Source: Nitrosospira sp.
GTDB lineage: Bacteria > Pseudomonadota > Gammaproteobacteria > Burkholderiales > Nitrosomonadaceae
DNA length: 5,192 bases
Assembly: GCA_030453055.1 (NCBI GenBank)
Contig: JAKDLC010000173.1
Coordinates: 1 to 5,192, forward strand
Direction: 5' to 3'
Shown here: one piece after another, positions 1-5,192 of the stretch
How the letters are laid out: each line of letters opens with the position of its first letter
Position numbering within the stretch: position 1 is the stretch's first letter
Notes under the pieces: model-generated
What the model was told of the DNA's origin: nothing
What the model saw: the letters and a program-made list of their open reading frames with translations, nothing else
Databases searched by the model: none
Position numbers and translations under genes: made by a program

Positions 1-127
1 CGCGCATGCGCTTGAATTTCCGGGTTGCCCACAGCACGAGTTTGCGGTCAAGGTGGCGCAGCGTGGGGTACAGCGCCGACTTATAGAAGGCGCTGTAATA
101 TCCCACACAGCCACGGATGACCGCATT
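1..127 (-). pseudogene. Group II intron-encoded reverse transcriptase/maturase, C-terminal fragment
   Basis: The minus strand reads NAVIRGCVGYYSAFYKSAL, then YPTLRHLDRKLVLWATRKF, then KRMR at the window edge. This matches the maturase-specific (GIIM) end of bacterial group II intron reverse transcriptases, typically 'VIRGWxxYYxxFYKSALYPTLRHL...W..RKFKR'. That domain helps the intron RNA fold, splice and retrohome. About 42 codons are visible and the true C-terminus lies beyond the window's left end. The reverse transcriptase catalytic part, which should lie to the right, is absent: homology stops at about position 127, where a CRISPR half-repeat starts. A Cys sits where a Trp is usual (RGC for RGW), which fits decay. 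I infer a truncated, non-functional intron ORF. The family call is by recognition of the motif only. Confidence 0.85.
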
Positions 128-128
128 T

Positions 129-140
129 TGGGGGTGTTTC
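129..140 (+). repeat. 3' half of CRISPR repeat at left array end
   Basis: TGGGGGTGTTTC matches the last 12 nt of the 28-nt repeat exactly, and is followed by a 33-nt spacer and a full repeat. The preceding bases (113-128) do not resemble the repeat's first half; they belong to the maturase fragment. The breakpoint falls at the inner edge of the repeat's palindrome. Confidence 0.88.
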
Positions 141-262
141 TCTCGCGCTCAGCTTCGGAATAAATAAAATGAAGTCTTCCCCACGCCCGTGGGGGTGTTT
201 CTCCCACGTTCCCGCTATATCCGACTTGAGTTTCGTCTTCCCCACGCCCGTGGGGGTGTTTC

Positions 263-678
263 CTCTCCGCTTTCGCCTTTCAGGTTTACGATTGCATCAA
301 GCGGAACCATTTCCGGGCCACTGAATGCGCCGGTAGTTTTACCCATGTAGGATACGCCGAAGCGGTCATTGCCACGCTCTTTGGCATAATCAACTTGCTT
401 TTGCAGCCATTCTTCATTGGGAATATCTTCTCTGAATGCCGGCGTTTCGGTCTGGGATTGGCGGGAAAAAGCGGCGTTGCGGATGGGGTGTCATATACAA
501 TCGCATTGTCAAGGGTCGCCTTGGCTTGTGGCCGGAGCGTATTATTCGCTCCCATGTTCGCAAGCCAATCGCGGCCTTTGCGTTTTTCGTAGCCTAGCAA
601 TGCGCCTTCTTCAACCCATAGAAACGCACCTTCGTCGGCTCTCGGATAGATGGTTCGGATATCATTGATCGTTATGTG
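263..678 (-). pseudogene. 416-nt gene fragment lying between two intact CRISPR repeats
   Basis: This interval sits exactly between two full repeats and is more than twelve times a normal spacer. It contains no degenerate repeat, and 416 does not fit a whole number of 61-nt units. On the minus strand it reads as protein from end to end. The right part runs in one frame (DIRTIYPRADEGAFLW..., then GRDWLANMGANNTLRPQAK...). The left part continues in another (AFREDIPNEEWLQKQVDY..., then GVSYMGKTTGAFSGPEMV...). The frame change is near 470-495. The composition is like a phage or mobile-element protein, but I do not recognise the family. It has no start or stop of its own that fits. I infer an internal piece of a gene with one frameshift, placed or left in the array. 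Confidence 0.5.
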
Positions 679-736
679 GTCTTCCCCACGCCCGTGGGGG
701 TGTTTCTCTATCCCTCTTGAGTTGGACAATCCGCAC

Positions 737-1363
737 CTAGTCTTCCCCACGCCCCTGCGCACCTTTCCAGCTTTTGTCCATTTGTTTTTTTTGTTGCTGC
801 GCATCCAGGTTCACCGGCGGCATGCCGGCAAATTTCGGCGGAATCTCGATCATTGCCTTGTTGATCAGCACCGCCACCGGGTTCAGGTCGCTGGCATAAC
901 TTTCCAACCCCAGACGCTGCGGCTCCAGCGGCAGCGCTCCGACCCCGGCAAAAGGATCGTGGAAGGCAGGCAGTTTATGCCGATTAAATAGCTCCTTCGC
1001 GCGCGGATGGTCGGCGTTCTCGGCACAGGTATAACGCCAGCTCTGCCAGATTTCGTCACGTGCTTTCTGTATTACTTTCTCGTTGGTGGTGTTCTCCCAC
1101 TTCACCAACTCCTCGATAACGCCAAACAGCCGCTGCCGCTCCTTCTCCTGCTCCTTTTCGGTTGGCAACAGCTCAGGATGCGCCGACGGATCATCCACCA
1201 TCTGCGCAAAGATCACCGCTCTCGCCGCCGCCAATGGCCGCCGCGCCCACCACAAGTGCAACGTGCTCGGGTGGCCATGACGAATGGATTTCTCGCGTGC
1301 GGCTGCCTTGTTGATGGCTTCAAGCGGCAAGGCGACTTCGATAAGTTTCTTTTTCGGAATCAC
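737..1363 (-). pseudogene. DUF1156-type adenine-specific DNA methylase, N-terminal part truncated by CRISPR half-repeat
   Basis: The 208-codon frame starts with [17 protein letters not shown] and has [20 protein letters not shown] (residues about 23-42), the hallmark of the DUF1156 N-terminus in COG1743-type DNA methylases. The SAM-binding motif DPFAGVG is at 136-142 and [13 protein letters not shown] at 158-170. Such enzymes methylate adenine in DNA and are common in defence islands; the family usually runs to roughly 900-1000 residues. Here homology ends at Gln203. The last five residues, GRGED, are encoded by the CRISPR half-repeat at 740-754, and TAG follows in the adjacent spacer. The catalytic (N/D)PPY-type motif and everything after it is missing, so the product should be inactive. 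The start is GTG at 1363, 5 nt after the RloB stop, suggesting co-transcription or coupling with that gene. Confidence 0.88.
740..754 (+). repeat. 5' half of CRISPR repeat at right array end
   Basis: GTCTTCCCCACGCCC matches the first 15 nt of the repeat exactly and lies 33 nt after the repeat at 679-706. The next bases (755 onward) are methylase coding sequence instead of the repeat's second half. Together with the left half-repeat it covers 27 of the 28 repeat bases. Confidence 0.9.
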
Positions 1364-1368
1364 AAGCT

Positions 1369-2013
1369 TTATTGGTTTTCACCCACTACGGCAAAATGCC
1401 GAAGTACGCGCTGGATAGAAGTGTAGGGGTTATAGCCGTTGTTTGCGGCACGTGCTTCAAGCCAATCGGCATTTTCAAGAGCGGCCTCTATTTTTTCCAT
1501 GAGCTGTATGGCAATAGCGGCGTTAGCCTTTTCATAGCCTGGCATGTAGTCTTTAATGCGTGTTATCACACGAACGCATCTATCAAACGGGGCATCTGTT
1601 TTTTCAAAGTGGAGCAGCACCCATACCTCGAAACAGGGAATGGAAATGGCTTCCTCGATCTTGATCGGCTTACGCTTGCGTTCAGCAAGAGCTTTGATCT
1701 TTTCGCGCGCTCGACTAAAACTCTCATGGCCATCCCTGTCGAATACGCAGTAAATCTGGTCGTAACCACCCCGCTCTGCGCTCTTCTCTTCGGCAAATTC
1801 GACAACGCTAATGGGCGCGGGACCTTTCGTATTCTCGGCGACAATAATTTCCGTGGTGGTCAGCTCGTAACGGTTACGTGCCGCTTCAAAATACTGTCTT
1901 TCGGTTTCGCCCTCGCACACGATGAGGGTGATGGATCGAGGCAGTTTTTGTCCAGGTTAACGCAGTAACGATCTACTCTCGCGCGGTTTCGAAATCGGAA
2001 TATGACGAGCCAT
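1369..2013 (-). pseudogene. rloB: RloB-family TOPRIM-like protein (AbiLii type) with an in-frame stop at codon 19
   Basis: An ATG at 2013, 3 nt after the ATPase stop, opens MARHIPISKPRESRSLLR. A TAA (1957-1959) follows, and the same frame then continues PGQKLPRSITLIVCEGETE and runs to TAA at 1369. Read through, this gives 214 codons, normal for RloB. Family motifs are visible: LIVCEGETE (about 30-38, TOPRIM glutamate), CVFDRDGH (about 89-96, acidic pair) and SIPCFEVWVLLHFE (about 124-137). RloB proteins are the putative nuclease or toxin partners of COG1106 ATPases in AbiL-like abortive-infection pairs. One C-to-T change (CAA to TAA) explains the stop. A shorter 183-residue product could start at GTG 1920, but that would cut into the first strand of the fold and no good ribosome site precedes it. 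Pseudogene is the most likely reading; a sequencing error is possible. Confidence 0.85.
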
Positions 2014-2016
2014 GCG

Positions 2017-3321
2017 TCAGGGTCCGAGATTCCCGACGAATGGAATGGCGCCATAGCGGCCCTTGAGATAACCGCGCTCCAGCGCTTCGTCCTTTCTCGG
2101 CGAGTACTCAAGCAGGGAATATAGACGCGACGAGCGTTGCTCATCCTTCTCCATGAACCAAATCTGGTCGCGGCGGAGCAAGTCGGTGTCCAGCAAGGTC
2201 GTGTCGTGCGTAGTAAAGATTAACTGAGCGCCTGTCTGGTTATTGCCGCCGTGGAACAGCCCAACGAGAAAGCGAGTCATGTGTGGATGCAGACTTCGAT
2301 CCAACTCATCAACAAATAAGGCTGACCCACACTCAAGTGCGCGCAGCCAGCCGCCGGTGAACTCGAATAGCTTCCGGGTTCCATCGGACTCGTCGCCCAT
2401 TTCCAGAGGTACTTCATCAGCGGAATCCGTACGCTTGTGCCACGCAAGAACGCGAAACTGTTTTTGAACCGGATGCGAAACTCCCGGCGGAAGACCAGCG
2501 ACTTCAAAGTGAAGACGCACGGCGCCGGGTGGCAGCGCTGCCGTCCCCGTAGGGGATGCAGATATTTCCTCTTCCCGCAACTCCAGCCGGTCAATGCCGA
2601 CGTCTGCCGCTCGCATGAAGCGCATGATCTGCTCCTGCCCGCTGTCTTGACTTAGCAACTCCAGGCTGAGGAATGGATTCAGGTCGACACCGGGAACCAA
2701 TACGATGAGCTTTTGCGTAATCCAACTAAAGACCGGCCTAAGCTGCGAGTTATTAAGTTGCGTCGCCGTCGATAAAAAAAGTGCATTGTCTCGCGTAAAA
2801 TCCTGCCAAACCTTGCGTTCCGCACGTTCCGCCTTGAAGTTGGGTCCGAACCACCAGCGTTGCAATTTTGTCTTGTGATCATATTCCCGCTCGAACCACC
2901 TTTGAGCGCGGCCCTGAGGATAGGCAACAAGCCATTCCTTAAACACACGCTCGGAGCTTGCCGCGCAGCAATAGTGATAGCGAACCCCATCGTCTGCGAT
3001 AAAGATGATTTCGAACTCGGACGGCTGCCCGGCAGCTTCTCCGGAAAAAAGAAATGGCGTAACGGGCAGACGCTGACCTTCTTGAAAGCCTGTGGCCGAG
3101 TGCAATACCAGTTGGCGCAGAATCTCCAGGGCGCGCAGGAGATTGCTTTTACCCGCTGCGTTGGGTCCATAAATAACCGCCGACCTCAACAGCCGCACCT
3201 CCTTGTCCTTACCTGAACTGACATTGCGATTGCGGTGGGCCGTGTCCGTGCTGGCTACCATACTAAGCGTCTGGCGGGTCCGAAACGAGCGAAAGTTGAA
3301 AACGCTGAATTCAATGAACAT
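2017..3321 (-). CDS. COG1106-type AAA/ABC ATPase, AbiLi-like defence ATPase
   Basis: The 434-residue protein begins MFIEFSVFNFRSF, the usual N-terminus of COG1106 'AAA15' ATPases. Walker A is GPNAAGKS (52-59). An ABC-signature-like ESDGTRKL is at 311-318, Walker B SALFVDELD at 333-341, LDRSLHP at 340-346, the switch THD at 371-373, and the C-terminal GRYGAIPFVG at 421-430. All key ATP-binding motifs are present and there is no frameshift, so it appears functional. The frame is open upstream to 3519, but those residues are helicase remnant and non-coding sequence; the ATG at 3321 fits the family. Only a weak ribosome site (GGAA) precedes it. It is cytoplasmic and is expected to sense phage and hold or release its RloB partner, by analogy with AbiL and PARIS. 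It is followed after 3 nt by RloB, whose early stop would leave this ATPase without its effector. Confidence 0.92.
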   Translation of the reverse strand: MFIEFSVFNFRSFRTRQTLSMVASTDTAHRNRNVSSGKDKEVRLLRSAVIYGPNAAGKSNLLRALEILRQLVLHSATGFQEGQRLPVTPFLFSGEAAGQPSEFEIIFIADDGVRYHYCCAASSERVFKEWLVAYPQGRAQRWFEREYDHKTKLQRWWFGPNFKAERAERKVWQDFTRDNALFLSTATQLNNSQLRPVFSWITQKLIVLVPGVDLNPFLSLELLSQDSGQEQIMRFMRAADVGIDRLELREEEISASPTGTAALPPGAVRLHFEVAGLPPGVSHPVQKQFRVLAWHKRTDSADEVPLEMGDESDGTRKLFEFTGGWLRALECGSALFVDELDRSLHPHMTRFLVGLFHGGNNQTGAQLIFTTHDTTLLDTDLLRRDQIWFMEKDEQRSSRLYSLLEYSPRKDEALERGYLKGRYGAIPFVGNLGP

Positions 3322-3357
3322 GATTTCCGACTTACCAATTAGCAATAACACGCGCAC

Positions 3358-3386
3358 ATTATTGCATATTTTCCGCAAAATGCCAA
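3358..3386 (-). promoter_or_regulatory. Sigma-70-like promoter for the ATPase-RloB operon
   Basis: On the minus strand TTGGCA (3381-3386) and AATAAT (3358-3363) are separated by exactly 17 nt. Each matches consensus at 5 of 6 positions, and TGC directly before the -10 box gives an extended -10 element. Transcription would start near 3351, giving a leader of about 30 nt before the ATPase ATG at 3321. This suggests the ATPase-RloB pair is a self-standing unit with its own promoter, not dependent on the broken helicase upstream. Confidence 0.7.
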
Positions 3387-3419
3387 CCATAATGTCTGAT
3401 TTATGCCCATCATGGCGGC

Positions 3420-3722
3420 CTGATGGTTTCTCGGGCACTATGGTCCATAAATGGCATACCTCGGTCTGGCCAATACGATGGATGCGGCCGAAAACGATTG
3501 GGGTTCCAAGGCAGATCATAGTTCACCATCAGATGTGCGCGCTGCAAGTTGATGCCTTCGCCCGCGGCATCGGTGGCAAGCAGTACTTGCACAACCGGAT
3601 CATGCTTGAATGACTCTTGTACTTTCAGACGCTCTTCGCGACCCACCCCGCCATGGATCATTACCACCGCTTCTTTGCGTGCCCAGTAGCGTAGCGATAC
3701 GGCTTTCCAGGTAGTATTTATT
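3420..3722 (-). pseudogene. SNF2/superfamily 2 helicase, C-terminal RecA-like domain remnant with two frameshifts
   Basis: Three frames must be joined. First is [15 protein letters not shown] (3722-3678). Next is [18 protein letters not shown]..., [19 protein letters not shown] and YDLPWNPNR (3676-3494). Last is [16 protein letters not shown] (3492-3445), fading out by about 3420. Motif V ([12 protein letters not shown]) and motif VI (GRIHRIGQ) of SNF2-type helicases are clear. The first shift is one base near 3677. The second is at 3493, where the four residues usually found between NPNR and FGRIHR (LEQR) are missing, consistent with an 11-nt deletion. The N-terminal ATPase lobe is absent and an in-frame TGA lies just upstream (3729-3731). 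The sequence after CHLW no longer matches well. This is a dead fragment of a larger helicase that in intact islands is often found with DUF1156 methylases. Confidence 0.88.
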
Positions 3723-3742
3723 GGCGGCTCAGCCCCGGCCAT

Positions 3743-3994
3743 ACAACGACCGCAAGCTGGAAAAAGCCCGGCGCAAGATCATTGCGGCCGGGCTGGGGTT
3801 ACAACTATATGGAGGTATGAGTAGTCACCCTGTATCATATCTTACAAGTTTTGGGCGTAGCGTCCATTGGACTGAAGTACGACAAGGATATGCCGCGCTA
3901 TGGATATGCCTTTCCCGATCCTTTTGACATCCGTAGCCGACGCCAAAATACCGGAGCGTATAAATTTCAGTCACCCAGGCAGGCCTGTAATGAT
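3743..3994. other. Stretch without a recognisable gene
   Basis: About 250 nt separate the helicase remnant from the membrane-protein gene. The only clear element is the minus-strand terminator at 3761-3794. A minus-strand frame of about 42 codons (3973 to 3842) and two short plus-strand frames are open, but none has a convincing start, ribosome site or family match. It may hold remnants of genes lost when the island decayed. Confidence 0.5.
3761..3794 (-). terminator. Intrinsic terminator, minus strand
   Basis: Read on the minus strand, AGCCCGG-C-CGCAA pairs with TTGCG-CCGGGCT around a 5-nt loop (3777-3781). This gives a 12-bp GC-rich stem with a single bulged base at 3787. The stem runs directly into TTTTT (3765-3761). 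There is no T run on the plus strand, so it acts in the minus direction. It is the likely end of the transcript of the membrane-protein gene at 3995-4312, and would shield the defence genes from that transcript. Confidence 0.7.
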
Positions 3995-4312
3995 TCAGAA
4001 AGACGTAAACGATCTCACGATTATCGTGACCGGCATGATGACGTATAAGCCAAGCGCATAACCTGCGCCGTCGCCGTGATCATGAGGGGGCGGCGTACTG
4101 ATGATCTTATAGCCATGCCCCATGCTGACCGTGAGGACGAAAACAAGGCCCGCGGCGCGACGATTGCGAATCAAGGCCTGGCCAATCAACTGGTTGAGCA
4201 GGTGCGCGGCGTAGTAGCCGATGAAATAGACTGCGGTATAGAAGATCAAGGCGCCCATGCGCGTTTCCGGTGGCTTTTCCAACCGCCCGATCATGCGGAA
4301 AAAAATCGCCAA
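3995..4312 (-). CDS. Small predicted membrane protein, unknown function
   Basis: A 105-codon frame holds three hydrophobic stretches, at about residues 20-39 (ALIFYTAVYFIGYYAAHLL), 54-72 and 84-99. The loop between the second and third contains PPPHDHGDG, rich in His and Asp. The N-terminal part and the RNRR segment near 49-52 are basic, which fits cytoplasmic sides. I do not recognise a family. The longest frame starts at TTG 4312, preceded by AAGAGA; ATG codons at 4294 and 4258 are alternatives, and the last would start just before the first membrane segment. It faces away from the tail-tube-like gene, with about 110 nt between them, and probably ends at the terminator at 3761-3794. It may be real, but composition is the main evidence. 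Confidence 0.5.
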   Translation of the reverse strand: MAIFFRMIGRLEKPPETRMGALIFYTAVYFIGYYAAHLLNQLIGQALIRNRRAAGLVFVLTVSMGHGYKIISTPPPHDHGDGAGYALGLYVIMPVTIIVRSFTSF

Positions 4313-4406
4313 AATCTCTTACGGCGACGCCAATCAATCGATATTCGTTGTGTTATCGTATCCAATATTTCCCGGCGCGACAATCCGCCATCCTCAACCC
4401 TTTCCG

Positions 4407-4414
4407 TAAGGAGA
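4407..4414 (+). promoter_or_regulatory. Strong ribosome binding site for the tail-tube-like gene
   Basis: TAAGGAGA contains the core AGGAG and lies 6-7 nt before the ATG at 4421. It fixes the start of the downstream gene and is the best ribosome site in the window. No convincing -35/-10 pair is visible in the 4313-4406 intergenic stretch. Confidence 0.85.
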
Positions 4415-4420
4415 CAAATC

Positions 4421-5192
4421 ATGGCTACCCAACATTGCTACGATGCAGACCACTTCATCCTCTATCTGGACGGCGGCCCCACCGTCCTCAGAAACTTTGA
4501 AGGCGGCAACGTCAAAGGCGAGGTTGCGATCGTCGGCAAGGGGCCGCAGGACCTGCCTGCCAAGAATATCTCGACATTGAAACTGAAACCCATGGTAATA
4601 GAGGTCGGCATATCAATGGGAAAAAGCCTGCGTGAATGGATTTCAGCCACACTTGACCGGGCTGACGCGAACGCGCGCAAGAGCGGCTATATCGTAGCCT
4701 GCGACGCCGACTGCAAGGTAACGGAATTCCGGTACTTTCGCGATGCGCTGATTACCGGAATCACGATCCCCGAATTGGATGCAAGCAGCAAGGACGGCGC
4801 CTTCTTTATCATCCAGTTCGACTCCGAAGAGATCAGCTATAAAGACGGCGACAAATCAGCGCTCGCGGGAGTGATCAGCGCCAGGAACAAACAATGGTTA
4901 TGCTCGGGCTTTCGCATGCGCCTTGGTGATCTGCCTTGCGAACACGTAATCAAAATCGATTCTTCCACTATCAAGCAAAATGTCACGCTGGAGACAACCG
5001 GCGATTTTCGTGTCGCCGGCAGAGAGGTGGCCAAGCTTGAGATTCCGAATCTGAAGATCACGTTTCCGGCGGCGGATATTGAACCGTGGGCGGCGTGGTT
5101 TGACGAATTTGTCATCAAGGGCCGAAACAGCCAGGACAAGGAACTATCCGGCGTGATCGAGTTGCTCGATCCGGACGGAGAGGTTCTGGGCG
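4421..5192 (+). CDS. Phage tail tube-like protein (T4 gp19-like), partial at window end
   Basis: The frame is open for 257 codons to the window end, so the protein is cut at the C-terminus. It begins MATQHCYDADHFILYLDGG. Features seen are MVIEVGISMGKSLREWI (about 58-74), ITIPELDASSKDGAFF (114-129), then WLCSGFRMRLGDLPCEHV with IKIDSS (159-182), LEIPNLKITFPAAD (206-219) and ELSGVIELLDPDG (241-253). This pattern of an 'EVG...W' segment, a 'PxLDxSSKD' turn and a repeated 'FRxxxGDLPCxxVxKID' unit resembles gp19-type tail tube proteins (PF06841), with two tube-like domains in tandem (about 8-145 and 158-257). Such proteins stack as the inner tube of contractile tails, in phages or in phage-derived injection systems. 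Which of the two it belongs to depends on genes beyond the window. No signal peptide or membrane segment is seen. No damage is visible. Confidence 0.72.
   Translation, partial: MATQHCYDADHFILYLDGGPTVLRNFEGGNVKGEVAIVGKGPQDLPAKNISTLKLKPMVIEVGISMGKSLREWISATLDRADANARKSGYIVACDADCKVTEFRYFRDALITGITIPELDASSKDGAFFIIQFDSEEISYKDGDKSALAGVISARNKQWLCSGFRMRLGDLPCEHVIKIDSSTIKQNVTLETTGDFRVAGREVAKLEIPNLKITFPAADIEPWAAWFDEFVIKGRNSQDKELSGVIELLDPDGEVLG

Larger units (their letters stand above)
129..754 (+). CRISPR. Degraded type I-E-like CRISPR array, three intact repeats plus two half-repeats
   Basis: Three identical 28-nt repeats lie at 174-201, 235-262 and 679-706. They start GTCTTCCCCACG and end GTGGGGGTGTTTC, with CCCCAC/GTGGGG stem arms around a GCCC loop, as in type I-E repeats. 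A 12-nt 3' half-repeat is at 129-140 and a 15-nt 5' half-repeat at 740-754. Ordinary spacers, all 33 nt, are 141-173, 202-234 and 707-739, the expected type I-E length. The interval 263-678 is 416 nt and is not a normal spacer. No cas gene or recognisable leader is in the window. Direction is assigned by resemblance to the E. coli repeat orientation and is tentative. Both ends are cut inside the repeat, so this is a remnant or a rearranged piece of an array. Confidence 0.93.

Noticed and set aside
286..804. A 172-codon minus-strand frame running across the CRISPR repeats
   Set aside because: It crosses a full repeat, a spacer and the half-repeat, and only its central part looks protein-like. 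The open frame is chance joining of unrelated pieces.
1007..1426. A 139-codon plus-strand frame
   Set aside because: It lies antisense to the methylase and reads as low-complexity Leu/Arg-rich sequence, typical of a shadow frame.
1372..1968. A 198-codon plus-strand frame
   Set aside because: It is the antisense of the RloB frame, with no ribosome site and no family pattern; the minus strand carries clear RloB motifs.
3322..3519. N-terminal extension of the ATPase to give 500 residues
   Set aside because: The extra 66 residues are the shifted helicase end ([16 protein letters not shown]) and untranslated leader containing the promoter. The family start is MFIEF at 3321.
3761..3800. Integron attC-like or REP-like hairpin
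   Set aside because: The core GTTRRRY/RYYYAAC pairing of attC is not present, and only one copy is seen. The T run on the minus strand makes a terminator the better reading.
3721..3927. Plus-strand frame containing [18 protein letters not shown]
   Set aside because: The protein-like part coincides with the terminator hairpin, and there is no start, ribosome site or recognisable family.
4340..4376. Possible promoter (TTGTGT and AATATT) before the tail-tube-like gene
   Set aside because: No pair of boxes with 16-18 nt spacing could be found.
1..5192. tRNA, rRNA or cas genes
   Set aside because: No tRNA cloverleaf, rRNA core sequence or Cas motif was recognised on either strand by eye.

Overview
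This window looks like an accessory, decaying defence region of a proteobacterium-like genome with moderate to slightly high GC. The evidence is a type I-E-like CRISPR repeat, a bacterial group II intron maturase fragment, several defence-type genes and a Shine-Dalgarno-led phage-tail-type gene. The species cannot be told from the sequence.

Layout. Positions 1-127 (minus) hold the C-terminal piece of a group II intron reverse transcriptase/maturase. It is cut off where a CRISPR half-repeat begins. Positions 129-754 hold a small, damaged CRISPR array: a 3' half-repeat, three identical 28-nt repeats, a 5' half-repeat and three ordinary 33-nt spacers. One abnormal 416-nt interval in the array reads like a frameshifted gene fragment. 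Positions 737-1363 (minus) hold the N-terminal fifth or so of a DUF1156-type adenine DNA methylase. Its frame runs straight into the 5' half-repeat and stops there.

Upstream of the methylase on the same strand are a RloB-family gene (1369-2013), an intact-looking COG1106-type AAA/ABC ATPase (2017-3321) and a broken SNF2-type helicase remnant (about 3420-3722). The ATPase and RloB genes form a pair of the AbiL type, related in plan to ATPase-TOPRIM systems such as PARIS. RloB carries an in-frame TAA at codon 19. A well-formed sigma-70-like promoter lies directly upstream of the ATPase. Gene order in transcription is helicase, ATPase, RloB, methylase: a defence-island cassette with only the ATPase undamaged.

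Positions 3743-3994 hold no gene I can name, but do hold a good intrinsic terminator on the minus strand. A small predicted membrane protein (3995-4312, minus) follows. Divergent from it, starting at 4421, is a plus-strand protein resembling T4 gp19-type phage tail tube proteins, open to the window end. This right-hand part looks unrelated to the defence remnants.

The most unusual points are the two complementary CRISPR half-repeats marking both array ends, the gene-fragment-sized 'spacer', the methylase fused to a CRISPR repeat, and the stop codon in RloB beside an intact partner ATPase. I see no convincing new complete system. What is visible is a defence island broken by recombination around a CRISPR remnant.
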